Source: an uncultured Altererythrobacter sp.
GTDB taxonomy: Bacteria > Pseudomonadota > Alphaproteobacteria > Sphingomonadales > Sphingomonadaceae
Direction of reading: 5' to 3'
NCBI GenBank assembly: GCA_946886565.1
Contig: CAMPIX010000002.1
Span: 124,001 to 188,000, forward strand
Length of the DNA: 64,000 nucleotides
Below are positions 50,201-58,934 of the stretch, piece after piece. A program made the translations under genes and the position numbers. Position 1 is the stretch's first letter; each line of letters opens with the position of its first letter. The notes below the pieces were generated by a model. The model saw nothing but the letters and a program-made list of their open reading frames with translations. It did not search any database and was not told the DNA's origin.

Positions 50201-53200
50201 ACCGGCCTGTCGCTGTTCACCAACGCGGGCGATGCCTCGGCGACGGTAACCGGCCAGGTTCGCAACGGGATCGCGATTGACGCCTCTGGCACAGACACGA
50301 CGTATGCTTACATGCAGACGATCACCGATGGCGCGACCACGGCCTATTCCGAACAGAGGACAAGCACCGCGACGGGGGGGACCGCCACTCTCGTAGTGGA
50401 TGCAGCCGATACCGATGCGCCGGCCAACTTCGGCGACATCTTCGTCAGCGGACGCAGCGGTTCGAGCGTCATGATTGGTGCCGACAGCACCGTGCTGGCG
50501 GCAACCGACGGCGCGTTCATGCTGGTTGGCGGCAACTACACCGACACGACTTCCACGCGAGAAGACACCTACACCGGCGTCGTGCTCACGGACCAGGTGC
50601 AGACGTCCAACTCGACCGTCGTCGGCGGCGCATCGACCCTGGTCAACGACGGCCGGATCGGCTTCGACGGGGGCGCGGACTTCAGCGGCGACGACGCTTT
50701 CGTCGTGGTGGTCAGTCCCGTGGCGGCGACCGCGACCAACAACGGCTCGATCTACGGTTCGATCGCCCTCTCCTCGCTGCACGAGAATGTGTCGACCACC
50801 GTCACCCGGACCGATATCGACGATGTCACTCGCGTCGATACGACCGACCGCGTCTATGCGGCGACGGGCGGAACGGCCACGCTCACCAATGCAGGGCTCG
50901 TGACCGGCAGTGCCGGCGTGGCGGCGATAAACGGAGTGGTGACGAACAACGGCGTGTTGCGTGGCGACCTGACGCTGGGCAACAATGTCGACAACTACAC
51001 CACCCGCTCCGTCGACACGCTGACTCAGATCGGCGAGGAAGAAGTGCTCGACCTCGCCGATGCGATCGAGCAGGGCTACGCGGTGGCGCAGAACGGCCTG
51101 CTGGGCGGAACGATCTTCGTCTCGGGCACGTTCGGCCAGCTCGACGATACCGTCCGGACCAGCAACATCACCGCGGCCTTAGACCTGAACGCGGGTTCGG
51201 TCACCGGCGGCGGTGTGGTTGCCGAATACGACGAGGAAACCGGCGAACGCTTCACCAGCACGACCGTCAACCTCAACGGTTCGGGCTACCTGGGTCTCGG
51301 AGATATCGCGATTACGGCGCTAGAGGACGCCTTCGGCGGCATCGATCCCCAGATCGCGCTTGCCGGCGATCTTTCGGCCTATGCCGGCGGCGCTCGGGTG
51401 CTGGGTGTCGAGGCGCTCAACAAGACCGGGAGCGGCGTGTTCCTGATCACCGGCGCAGATTTCATGCCGGCCAGCAACACCAACCGGCTTGCGGATTATA
51501 CCCTGGACATCGGGACCTTCACCATCTCGGGCGGTGAAATTCAGCTCGACACGGCCACTCCGGAAGGGGTGTTCGGCATCCGCGGGGACTTGGTCAACAA
51601 CGCCGGCCTGGTGCTCGGCAGCCGTGTCACTCTGCCCGCACCGCTATTCGGGACCAACGCTGCCGTCACCGCCATCGATGGCGTGCAGGTTTACCAGAAC
51701 GGCGACTTCAGCCAGTCGGGCGCGGGCACTTTGACGGTGGGGATCACGCCGACCCTCGTGCGTGTGGTTGATCCTGCATTCAACAGCGTGAGCTTCTCGA
51801 CGAACCCGCTGGCCGTGCAACAGATCGGGCTCGCATCGGGCTTGTTCACCACTCCTGAGCTTGCCTTCGGCCAAGCCTTCACCAGCCTGGGTACCGGGTT
51901 CCTGACCCTGGACGGCAATCTCGATCTTGCCGGCACGGTGCAGTTGGTGTCGCCAACCGGCGGCTTGTTCACGGAGGGGCAGCAGGTCGATATCGCCAGT
52001 GTTTCGGGCACGGTGGCGGCAACGGCCGACGTGGCCGTCAGCGGCCGGTCCAACTTTGTCACCTTCGGTCTCGGCACGCGCAGCGAGGGCGGGCGGACCA
52101 TCGTGTTCGTGGGCGCCGAGCGGGCCGGGTTCGAAACCGTGGCGACCAATCAGAACGCGGCTGCGGCCGGCGCGGCGCTCAGCGCGGCGCTGCCGGGCGT
52201 AGTGACGACGATCCGGGCGGGCTCGGCCGGGGGTATCGGCATCAACGGCAACCAGTTCGTGCTGGCGCAGGACCTGGCGAACATCTTCGTGGCGTTCGAC
52301 AATCTTGTGACGACCGATCAGGTCGCACAAGCGCTCGACGAACTGGCCTCGGGCGAATTCTACGGCTCGCTCCTGGCGCTTTCCACGACCGCGCCGTTCG
52401 TCGATGCGATCACTGCCCGCCGCCTGCCGGACGGTGCCACGGGCTTCAACGTCTGGCTGGCTCCGTCGGGTGATTTCGCCGAGCTCGAAGGCGATGCGCA
52501 AGTCGGTTCGTTCGATGTCGATGCCGACAACTACGGCGGTTCGCTCGGCTTCGGTGTGGCGACAGGCAACGGCGAACTGGGTATCGGCTTCGGCTACGGC
52601 AGGATCGAGGCGGCCTCGCGCGGTGAACTGCTCGAAGCGCAGGCCGACACCTGGATGATCGGCGCCTATGCGCGGCAGGAGTTCGGTCCGTTCGCGGTCG
52701 GAGCTGAGCTGGTCTACGGCTGGAGCAAGTGGGATGCGTCCCGCGTGATGCCGCTGATGGCGCGGGAAGCCTCCGCCGAGTTCGAAAGCGACGAACTGCG
52801 CGGCACGCTCCACGCCGAATACGCGTTCGACTTCGGCGGAGGATGGGCGGCTCCGTTCGGCCGGCTCGAATTCCGCAAGTACAACTTCGACGGTTTCACC
52901 GAAGAAGGGGCGGCGTCGGTCAACCTGGTGGTCGAGGAAGCGGACGACACCGTGCTTTCGCCGAGCGTCGGACTGCGGGCCGGAACGTCGTTCGAGACGG
53001 ACATGGCGACGCTGCGCCCGGAACTGTCGGTGTCGTATACCTTCCAGGGCGATGCCGACAGCTTCCGCGACGTGGCCTTTCTGGGAGCGCCCGACAACGG
53101 CTTCCGTCTCCAGGGCATCGAGCCGGACGACTACCTGACTCTGGGCCTCGGCATCTATGCGGACATCGGCCGCCACTCCGGAGCGTTCCTGCGCGGTGGC

Positions 53201-53263
53201 TACACGACCGGCAACAACATCGAGGTTGCGAGCGTCAGTGCCGGCGTGACGATCGGGTTCTGA
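47225..53263 (+). CDS. Giant autotransporter adhesin-like protein
   Basis: A 2012-residue type V secretion protein: signal peptide (MRTTKTRLAVGVASVAIVTG ending AFA), a very long Thr/Ser/Gly/Asp-rich beta-helix passenger, and a C-terminal beta-barrel from about residue 1740 (TGFNVWLAPSGDFAEL) ending VSAGVTIGF, with the terminal phenylalanine needed for outer-membrane insertion. Within residues about 240-1200 there are loosely repeated units of about 60-75 residues, each opening GGxAxVxVGExG and closing VDGSVGS or similar. Good Shine-Dalgarno aagggggaag. Function is probably adhesion or matrix; no enzymatic domain is seen. Confidence 0.9.
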   Translation: MRTTKTRLAVGVASVAIVTGLGTPAFAACTVDGSTVTCTADSTAAEVNAAMATVVGDDVTLNIAENANVVQPSTSISPAQQGEVAVSNAGDVGEPAARVDLFYVGTSDQATNTFDLANTGAVSGSVSVFNVGGTTTIDNSGLIGNGLTIGTAGSGAVVVTSTGDIDADGSVGVDIFTGGDIGVTIEGDVGTIATETADSDLKDIQATSLQTATPTPVTTVTTEGTATTTTTTDASGSVDREGGAASVTLAEGGNSGAITANGLESATVTVDGTVGSDTDYQNVFASSSTFEQDRTVVTTVDGADSSSSDTTVRTAVGGAAEIAVGESGSVSGNLSASGLAGATVSVDGSVGSEDATGGAFASSNGFDRTTEFTNSVEGTLTTNTFSQDVTSVGGIASVDVGETGVVTSGVSAGGIGGAEVAIDGSVGLADAPAFANASSTGTASTFAQQSTFDSATGASTFAEQNTSQSNGGDASVSVGETGVLNGSIDANANGDAAVTNAGFIGGNVFAGASGNASASERVFESDGAGSFSDASTSESTSTGGTATIENAAGALIGESATSPIFVSASGDTAARLDNAGRINGSIAVESSGESTTAVEFEAGAASTDATTGVVTTTSTETLAETTTNLGGDAAFSNVAGGLVTGSVDVRGQGSASVTNEGAVIGTTVAVSSFDDTTFAETEETTSVFVPGADGGTTTSQVTTENFTRSSSGGDVTGMYAGSNGAVQFAPFGGPSDGSVSQFADGDSSAVVSGAIFGDFTGNAGGQDFGYDVTREVDTVLDADGDLRSVDDGYVYTETNRQSDSSSTLAVDGGTITGSASLFATGAASAQLGNGAAIEGSLTVTAQGFGGYDYAETSDSSFLFDEDGNFTGSETLVTRTLQTIVNDGAVSVAIGDASVGGSVSINGAAGTNTFDLAEEGAVGGSVFQSNNANVFASDESESTVGTPTGSVLTIDYAESSTASGGDVTATVAGSIGLGGGDPLEYGDVGFAGGTGLSLFTNAGDASATVTGQVRNGIAIDASGTDTTYAYMQTITDGATTAYSEQRTSTATGGTATLVVDAADTDAPANFGDIFVSGRSGSSVMIGADSTVLAATDGAFMLVGGNYTDTTSTREDTYTGVVLTDQVQTSNSTVVGGASTLVNDGRIGFDGGADFSGDDAFVVVVSPVAATATNNGSIYGSIALSSLHENVSTTVTRTDIDDVTRVDTTDRVYAATGGTATLTNAGLVTGSAGVAAINGVVTNNGVLRGDLTLGNNVDNYTTRSVDTLTQIGEEEVLDLADAIEQGYAVAQNGLLGGTIFVSGTFGQLDDTVRTSNITAALDLNAGSVTGGGVVAEYDEETGERFTSTTVNLNGSGYLGLGDIAITALEDAFGGIDPQIALAGDLSAYAGGARVLGVEALNKTGSGVFLITGADFMPASNTNRLADYTLDIGTFTISGGEIQLDTATPEGVFGIRGDLVNNAGLVLGSRVTLPAPLFGTNAAVTAIDGVQVYQNGDFSQSGAGTLTVGITPTLVRVVDPAFNSVSFSTNPLAVQQIGLASGLFTTPELAFGQAFTSLGTGFLTLDGNLDLAGTVQLVSPTGGLFTEGQQVDIASVSGTVAATADVAVSGRSNFVTFGLGTRSEGGRTIVFVGAERAGFETVATNQNAAAAGAALSAALPGVVTTIRAGSAGGIGINGNQFVLAQDLANIFVAFDNLVTTDQVAQALDELASGEFYGSLLALSTTAPFVDAITARRLPDGATGFNVWLAPSGDFAELEGDAQVGSFDVDADNYGGSLGFGVATGNGELGIGFGYGRIEAASRGELLEAQADTWMIGAYARQEFGPFAVGAELVYGWSKWDASRVMPLMAREASAEFESDELRGTLHAEYAFDFGGGWAAPFGRLEFRKYNFDGFTEEGAASVNLVVEEADDTVLSPSVGLRAGTSFETDMATLRPELSVSYTFQGDADSFRDVAFLGAPDNGFRLQGIEPDDYLTLGLGIYADIGRHSGAFLRGGYTTGNNIEVASVSAGVTIGF

Positions 53264-53280
53264 TCGTATTCGCGACATCT

Positions 53281-53311
53281 GGGCGGGGTTCTCAAGGGAA
53301 CTCCGCCCTTT
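53281..53311 (+). terminator. Rho-independent terminator of the autotransporter gene
   Basis: An 11-bp stem with one G-T pair (gggcggggttc with gaactccgccc), a 6-base loop (tcaagg) and a short T-run (ttt) begin 18 bases after the stop codon. It ends just before the Shine-Dalgarno of the next small regulator gene, so that gene may have its own promoter or rely on read-through. Confidence 0.7.
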
Positions 53312-53364
53312 GATGTTCTGCCGCCAGGTTCACTTTCCCGCCTGTGGAAGTCGCCGGAGGACGC

Positions 53365-53913
53365 ATGGGCAATTGCGAGGAACTCTTCGAAATCATGGGG
53401 GTGGTCTTCCCCAATCGAATCAGGGCGATGTTCGTCGATGGCAGGCTTATGGGCCTTTCCGGTCCATATTCCTTCGAAATGCTCGACAAGATCAGGCTGG
53501 AAATCACCAGCAGTTGTCCGGGGCACGAAACCTTCCGGGATCGCGATCAGCCGAACGCCGTCGTGGCGTCGAACCGCCATCTGATCCGTGTGCCGCCCCA
53601 TCCCGACATGGTGGTCCGCTTCATTCACTTCAGTCATCGACACCCGGGACCGTGCGAGGTGCTGGCGCTGGCAGCGGGTCCGCCGGACACGATCGACCTG
53701 CTCCGTCACGGAAGGCGCGGCTCCATGCCGTTGTCGCGGCGCGAGATGCAGCTGACGCTCGATCTGGCGGCCGGCCGGACACTTCAGGAAGTCGCCGAGC
53801 GTGACGGGATTTCGATCAGCACGGTGCGCAATCAGGTCAAGAACGCGATGCGTTCGACGAGTACCCATTCCCAGGCACACCTCGCATCGATCGTACGCGA
53901 CTGGCTGCTTTGA
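53365..53913 (+). CDS. Short LuxR-type HTH regulator
   Basis: A 182-residue protein. Residues 1-115 form an unnamed alpha/beta input region (RIRAMFVDGRLMGLSGPYSF, PNAVVASNRHLIRVPPHPDM). The C-terminus is a LuxR-like HTH: MPLSRREMQLTLDLAAGRTL, QEVAERDGISISTVRNQVKN, AMRSTSTHSQAHLASIV. ATG at 53365 with cggaggacgc upstream is clearly better than the GTG at 53344. It directly follows the autotransporter terminator in the same direction, so a role in controlling the adhesin is plausible but unproven. Confidence 0.8.
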   Translation: MGNCEELFEIMGVVFPNRIRAMFVDGRLMGLSGPYSFEMLDKIRLEITSSCPGHETFRDRDQPNAVVASNRHLIRVPPHPDMVVRFIHFSHRHPGPCEVLALAAGPPDTIDLLRHGRRGSMPLSRREMQLTLDLAAGRTLQEVAERDGISISTVRNQVKNAMRSTSTHSQAHLASIVRDWLL

Positions 53914-54159
53914 CAGGTTGGTGCAGACCCGGAGAACACGGCTCAAGGTTGCGGTTCTCAAGGAGCGATATCCGGGTATTCGGGGGGCAATGATCCATCT
54001 TCGAAAACGTAAATGTCATTTGATGATGATACGCTCCGACTTCCGATCTCTCTCCACTCCGCTGCCTTGGCATGACCGATAACATGTGACGGTCCACCAC
54101 GGCCGAGGTCGAGCTGCGTTTCATGGAATGCAGTCCGGGCGGATTGCGTGTCGGGCGGT

Positions 54160-54181
54160 GTTGCTTTAAGCCTAAAGCAAC
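54160..54181. promoter_or_regulatory. Palindromic operator upstream of the aryl-CoA operon
   Basis: The 9-bp arms gttgcttta and taaagcaac flank a 4-base centre (agcc). The palindrome ends 1 base before the Shine-Dalgarno (aggagg) of the first gene, a position where a bound repressor would block transcription or initiation. The operon encodes a MarR-family regulator, which typically binds such 18-22 bp palindromes. The 246 bases before it (53914-54159) hold no gene. Confidence 0.65.
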
Positions 54182-54193
54182 AGGAGGCGCTTC

Positions 54194-56488
54194 ATGCGGA
54201 TTGCGTGTCTCGGCGGCGGACCGGCAGGGCTTTACCTGGCGATCTCGATGAAGCTGCGCGATCCATCGCACGAGGTGCACCTGTTCGAACGCAACCGCGC
54301 CGACGACACGTTCGGATGGGGCGTGGTGTTCTCCGACCAGACGGTCGAGAATCTGATGGCGAACGATCCGGTCAGCGGCGCGGTCATCGCGCGCGAGTTC
54401 GCGCATTGGGACGATATCGACGTCCATATCAACGACGAGTGCGTCCGCTCGGGCGGGCACGGCTTCATCGGCATCGGGCGCAAGCGGCTGCTCGAAATCC
54501 TTCAGCATCGCGCGCGCGAACTGGGCGTCGAGCTCAATTTCGAGCACGAGGCCTCGCCCGATCTCGCCGACTGGCAGGCCTACGATCTGGTGATCGCGGC
54601 CGACGGCGTCAACAGCCGCATCCGCAACGCCCACGCCGAACACTTCGGGGTCGACATCGATGTGCGCCGCAACCGCTTCTTCTGGTTCGGCACGAGCAAG
54701 GTGTTCGAGGCGTTCACCTTCGCCTTCGAGCGCTTGCCCGAAGGCTGGGTCTGGGCGCACGCCTATCGCTACGACGCCGATCTTTCGACCTTCATCGTCG
54801 AGATGGCGCCCGAGACTTGGGCCGCGCTCGGCCTCGACCGGATGGAGCAGGACGCCGCGATAGCGCTGTGCGAGCGGGTCTTCGAGAAGTATCTCGACGG
54901 ACACTCGCTGATGTCCAATGCGCGGCATTTGCCGGGGCCGAAGGCATGGCTGCAATTCCCGCGCATCATCTGCGAGCGCTGGCACTATCGCAACCTGATC
55001 CTGCTGGGCGATGCGGCGCATACCGCGCACTTCTCGGTCGGATCGGGCACCAAGCTCGCGCTCGAGGATGCGATCAAGCTCGCCGAAGTGCTCAACCGCC
55101 CCGGCCTGTCGCTCGAGGATGCGCTCGAGGAATATCGCGAGGAACGCCATCTCGAGGTGCTCAAGCTGCAGAACAGCGCGCGCAATTCGACCGAATGGTT
55201 CGAGACGCTCGACCGCTACCTCGATTTCGAGCCGTTGCAGTTCGCCTATTCGCTGCTGACCCGCTCGCAGCGGGTGAGCCACGAGAACCTCCGGCTGCGC
55301 GATCCGGCGTTCGTCGAGCGGGTCGAAGGCTGGTTCCAGCGCCGCGCGGGCGCGGAACAAGTCGCGCCGCCGATGTTCGCACCCTTCAAGCTGCGCGAGA
55401 TGGCGCTCGCCAACCGCGTCGTGGTCTCGCCGATGGCGATGTATTCGGCCGAGGACGGCGCGGTGAACGACTTCCACTTCGTGCACTATGGCGCGCGCGC
55501 GGTGGGCGGGGCGGGGCTCGTCTATACCGAGATGACCTGCGTCTCGCCCGAGGGACGGATCACGCCCGGCTGCGCGGGGATGTACGCGCCCGAGCACGTC
55601 GCCGGGTGGAAGCGGATCGTCGATTTCGTCCATGCGAACGGCGATGCCAAGATCTGCCTCCAGCTCGGGCATTCGGGGCCGAAGGGATCGACCAAGGTCG
55701 GCTGGGAGGGCTACGATGTTCCGCTCGAGCAGGGCAACTGGCCGGTGATGGCGGCTTCCGACGTGGCGTGGTCGTCCGCCAACCAGACGCCGTGCCCGAT
55801 GACGCGCGCTGACATGGACGCGGTGCGCGAGCAGTTCGTCGCCGCGGTGCGGATGGGATTGGAGGCGAGGTTCGACATGATCGAGCTTCACGCCGCGCAT
55901 GGCTACCTCCTCTCCAGCTTCATCACCCCGCTGCACAACAAGCGCACCGACGAATACGGCGGCAGCCTTGCGAACCGGCTGCGCTTTCCGCTCGAGGTCT
56001 TCGCCGCGATGCGCGAGGTGTGGCCCGCCGAACGGCCGATGTCGGTACGCATTTCGGCGAACGACTGGATGGGCGATCTCGGCGTCACGCCGGCCGAGGC
56101 GGTCGGGATCGCGCGCGCCTTCGCCGAGGCCGGTTGCGACCTGATTGATGTTTCGGCTGGGCAGACCTGGGCCGAATGCAGGCCGATCTACGGCCGTATG
56201 TTCCAGACCCCGTTCGCCGACCGCATCCGCAACGAGGCGCGGCTGACGACGATGGCGGTGGGCAATATCTTCGAGACCGACCACGCCAACTCGATCCTCG
56301 CGGCGGGGCGCGCCGATCTCGTCGCGCTCGCGCGGCCGCATCTAGCCGATCCGATGTGGACGCTGCGGGCTGCGGCGGCGCAGGAGTACGACGGAGCCGC
56401 GGCGCCGAAGCAGTATCGCGCGGGCTTCGAGCAACTCGAGCGCAACCTCAAGCGTGCAGCCGAGCAGGAGGCGGCGTTGAGGGCATGA
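54194..56488 (+). CDS. Fused aryl-CoA monooxygenase/reductase (2-aminobenzoyl-CoA or salicylyl-CoA type)
   Basis: A 764-residue two-domain flavoprotein. Residues 1-375 are an FAD aromatic hydroxylase ([13 protein letters not shown] dinucleotide motif; [20 protein letters not shown] second FAD motif). Residues about 390-755 are an Old-Yellow-Enzyme-like barrel ([54 protein letters not shown]). This fusion is known in 2-aminobenzoyl-CoA monooxygenase/reductase, which hydroxylates and then reduces the ring, and in salicylyl-CoA 5-hydroxylase-like proteins. aggaggcg precedes the ATG. It opens a six-gene operon. Confidence 0.88.
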   Translation: MRIACLGGGPAGLYLAISMKLRDPSHEVHLFERNRADDTFGWGVVFSDQTVENLMANDPVSGAVIAREFAHWDDIDVHINDECVRSGGHGFIGIGRKRLLEILQHRARELGVELNFEHEASPDLADWQAYDLVIAADGVNSRIRNAHAEHFGVDIDVRRNRFFWFGTSKVFEAFTFAFERLPEGWVWAHAYRYDADLSTFIVEMAPETWAALGLDRMEQDAAIALCERVFEKYLDGHSLMSNARHLPGPKAWLQFPRIICERWHYRNLILLGDAAHTAHFSVGSGTKLALEDAIKLAEVLNRPGLSLEDALEEYREERHLEVLKLQNSARNSTEWFETLDRYLDFEPLQFAYSLLTRSQRVSHENLRLRDPAFVERVEGWFQRRAGAEQVAPPMFAPFKLREMALANRVVVSPMAMYSAEDGAVNDFHFVHYGARAVGGAGLVYTEMTCVSPEGRITPGCAGMYAPEHVAGWKRIVDFVHANGDAKICLQLGHSGPKGSTKVGWEGYDVPLEQGNWPVMAASDVAWSSANQTPCPMTRADMDAVREQFVAAVRMGLEARFDMIELHAAHGYLLSSFITPLHNKRTDEYGGSLANRLRFPLEVFAAMREVWPAERPMSVRISANDWMGDLGVTPAEAVGIARAFAEAGCDLIDVSAGQTWAECRPIYGRMFQTPFADRIRNEARLTTMAVGNIFETDHANSILAAGRADLVALARPHLADPMWTLRAAAAQEYDGAAAPKQYRAGFEQLERNLKRAAEQEAALRA

Positions 56489-57225
56489 CGCGGCTCGCGG
56501 GACAGCACGCCCTCGTGACCGGCGGTGGCACCGGCATCGGGGCCGCCATCGCTCGCGCGCTGGCCGATGAGGGCGCGGCGGTCACACTGCTCGGGCGGCG
56601 TCGCGAGCCGCTCGAGGCGATGGCGGCCCGGCTGCCGAAAGCGTGCGTCGCCGTCGCGGACGTGAGCGACGCCGCTGCAGTCGAGGCCGCGTTTGCCGAC
56701 GCCGGGCAGCATTACGGGCCGGTCTCGATCCTGATCAACAATGCGGGCGCGGCGGCGAGCGGTCCCTTCGCCAAGGTGTCGCCGGAGGACTGGCGGCAGG
56801 CGATGGTGGTCAATCTCGATGGCGTGTTCAACTGCTGCCGCGCGGCCATCGGCTCGATGCTCGGCGCCGGACACGGGCGGATGGTCACCATCGCTTCGAC
56901 CGCCGGTCTGCGCGGGTTCGCCTACACCGCGCCCTATGTCGCGGCGAAGCACGGCGCGGTCGGGTTGATGCGCGCGCTGGCCGCCGAGTTCGCCGGCAAG
57001 GGCGTGACGGCCAATGCAGTCTGCCCGGGCTTTACCGACACCGAAATCGTCGCCGAGGCCGCCCGCACGATCCACGCCCGGACCGGCCGCAACGAGGCCG
57101 AGGCGCTCGCCGGGCTCGCCGCGATGAACCCTTCGGGCCGATTGATCGACCCGGCCGAGATCGGCGCGCTGGTGGCAGAGCTCGTGTTGTCCGAACGCAC
57201 CGGCGAGGCGGTCGAGATCGCATGA
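56485..57225 (+). CDS. Short-chain dehydrogenase/reductase
   Basis: A 246-residue SDR: cofactor loop [25 protein letters not shown], catalytic serine in [10 protein letters not shown] and YxxxK in YVAAKHG. RRREPL after the second strand suggests NADP(H) preference. It overlaps the monooxygenase stop (ATGA) and the MarR start. In the CoA pathway it would act as a 3-hydroxyacyl-CoA dehydrogenase-like step on the dearomatised ring; that role is inferred from context only. Confidence 0.85.
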   Translation: MTRLAGQHALVTGGGTGIGAAIARALADEGAAVTLLGRRREPLEAMAARLPKACVAVADVSDAAAVEAAFADAGQHYGPVSILINNAGAAASGPFAKVSPEDWRQAMVVNLDGVFNCCRAAIGSMLGAGHGRMVTIASTAGLRGFAYTAPYVAAKHGAVGLMRALAAEFAGKGVTANAVCPGFTDTEIVAEAARTIHARTGRNEAEALAGLAAMNPSGRLIDPAEIGALVAELVLSERTGEAVEIA

Positions 57226-57701
57226 ACGACGCCGCGCCTTCTCCCGCCCCAGCCGGCTACGATGAGGCCAACGTGCGGCTATGGCTGCGGCTGCTCGGCT
57301 GCACCACGCTGATCGAGAAGCGCCTCCAGCGCGGGCTCGCCGAACGCTTCGGCACGACCCTGCCGCGCTTCGACGTGCTCGCCGCGCTCGACCGGCGCGG
57401 CGCGGGCATGACGATGGGCGAGCTGAGCCGCGCGCTGCTGGTCTCGAACGGGAATGTCACCGGCATCGTCAAGGCGCTCGCGCGCGATGGGCACGTCGCG
57501 CTCGAACCGCTGCCGACCGACCGCCGCGTCTCGGTCGTCACGCTCACGCCGCAGGGCGCGGCGCATTTCGCCGAGCTCGCTGCCGCGCACCACGGCTGGG
57601 TCGACGAACTGCTCGGCCCGCTGCCGCCGCGCACTCGCGAGGTGCTGCAGGGCCAGCTCGACACGCTCAAGACCACGCTCTCCAAAAGGACATCCGCATG
57701 A
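57222..57701 (+). CDS. MarR-family regulator of the aryl-CoA operon
   Basis: A 159-residue MarR protein with winged [43 protein letters not shown], and the wing [20 protein letters not shown] with the diagnostic DRR. MarR regulators of aromatic CoA pathways often sense the aryl-CoA thioester. It overlaps both neighbours, so it is made with the enzymes it probably controls through the palindrome at 54160-54181. Confidence 0.9.
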   Translation: MNDAAPSPAPAGYDEANVRLWLRLLGCTTLIEKRLQRGLAERFGTTLPRFDVLAALDRRGAGMTMGELSRALLVSNGNVTGIVKALARDGHVALEPLPTDRRVSVVTLTPQGAAHFAELAAAHHGWVDELLGPLPPRTREVLQGQLDTLKTTLSKRTSA

Positions 57702-58507
57702 ATCCCGAGACTTACGCGCCCGAGCATTTCCGGTGGGAGTTCGCCGCGGGCGTCGGCACGATCACGCTGAACCGGCCCGAGCGCAAGAACCCGCTGACGT
57801 TCGATAGCTACGCCGAGCTGCGCGAATGCTTCCGCGCGCTGGTCTATGCCGACGCGGTCAAGGCGGTCGTGGTCGCGGGCGCGGGCGGCAATTTCAGCTC
57901 GGGCGGCGACGTGCACGAGATCATCGGCCCGCTGACCGAGATGGCGATGCCCGAGCTGCTCAAGTTCACGCGCATGACCGGCGATCTGGTCAAGGCGATG
58001 CGCGGCTGCCCGCAGCCGATCGTCGCCGCGCTCGACGGGGTCTGCGTCGGCGCGGGCGCGATCGTGGCGATGGCGAGCGACTTGCGGATCGCCACGCCGG
58101 AGACCAAGACCGCCTTCCTGTTCACCCGCGTGGGCCTCGCCGGATGCGACATGGGCGCCTGCGCGATCCTGCCGCGGATCGTCGGCCAGGGCCGCGCGGC
58201 GGAGCTGCTCTACACTGGCCGCGTGATGAGCGCCGAGGAGGGCGAGCGCTGGGGCTTCCACAACCGGCTGGTCGAGAGCGAGGCGGTGCTGGCCGAGGCG
58301 CAGGCCCTCGCGCGCGAGCTCGCGAGCGGCCCGACGTTCGCGCACGGTATCACGAAAACGCAGCTTTCGGCCGAATGGAACGTCTCGCTCGAGACTGCGA
58401 TCGAGATGGAGGCACAGGCGCAGGCGATCTGCATGGCGACCAAGGATTTCCGCCGCGCGTTCGAAGCCTTCGCCGCCAAGCGCAAGCCGGTGTTCGAGGG
58501 CGACTGA
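57698..58507 (+). CDS. Enoyl-CoA hydratase/isomerase family enzyme
   Basis: A 269-residue crotonase-fold protein: [20 protein letters not shown], oxyanion-hole segment [15 protein letters not shown], and [20 protein letters not shown]. The usual glutamate position after the second oxyanion segment reads [15 protein letters not shown], so one acidic residue of hydratases is replaced and the exact reaction (hydration, isomerisation or ring hydrolysis) is uncertain. It overlaps the MarR stop. Confidence 0.83.
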   Translation: MNPETYAPEHFRWEFAAGVGTITLNRPERKNPLTFDSYAELRECFRALVYADAVKAVVVAGAGGNFSSGGDVHEIIGPLTEMAMPELLKFTRMTGDLVKAMRGCPQPIVAALDGVCVGAGAIVAMASDLRIATPETKTAFLFTRVGLAGCDMGACAILPRIVGQGRAAELLYTGRVMSAEEGERWGFHNRLVESEAVLAEAQALARELASGPTFAHGITKTQLSAEWNVSLETAIEMEAQAQAICMATKDFRRAFEAFAAKRKPVFEGD

Positions 58508-58532
58508 TCGGGAGCAGCGGGAGAGGAAGAGC

Positions 58533-58934
58533 ATGACGGTTCACACGATCCTCCAGCCGTCCGGCTGGGTCCGGCCCAAGGGTTACGCCAACGGCGTCGC
58601 CGCCGAAGGGCGCATGGTGTTCACCGCGGGCGTGGTCGGCTGGGACGAGGAGGAGCGCTTCGTCGCCAAGGACCTCGCGGGCCAGTTCCGCCAAGTGCTC
58701 GAGAACACCCGCGCGATCCTCGCCGAAGGCGGTGCGGGGCCCGAGCACATCGTGCGCATGACCTGCTACGTCACCAGCCGCGACGACTATGTCGCGCAGC
58801 TTCCCGCGATCGGCGCCGCCTGGCGCGAGGTGCTGGGCAAGACTTTCCCGGCGATGGCGGTGGTCGCGGTCTCGGCGCTGGTCGAGCGCGAGGCGCTGGT
58901 CGAGATCGAGACCACCGCGATAGTGCCGCGATGA
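58533..58934 (+). CDS. RidA/YjgF-type deaminase
   Basis: A 133-residue RidA-family protein: PKGYANGVAAEGRMVFTAGV, DLAGQFRQVLENTRAILAEG, VRMTCYVTSRDDY, PAMAVVAVSALVEREALVEI. RidA enzymes hydrolyse enamine/imine intermediates, and 2-aminomuconate deaminases belong to the same fold. Its presence in this operon argues for a nitrogen-bearing substrate such as 2-aminobenzoyl-CoA rather than salicylyl-CoA. ATG at 58533 is preceded by gagaggaaga. It overlaps the ligase gene by four bases. Confidence 0.85.
   Translation: MTVHTILQPSGWVRPKGYANGVAAEGRMVFTAGVVGWDEEERFVAKDLAGQFRQVLENTRAILAEGGAGPEHIVRMTCYVTSRDDYVAQLPAIGAAWREVLGKTFPAMAVVAVSALVEREALVEIETTAIVPR

Noticed and set aside
53837..56341. An 834-codon open frame antisense to the aryl-CoA monooxygenase and the LuxR gene end
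   Set aside because: No domain or start signal; the plus strand encodes recognisable FAD and OYE motifs.
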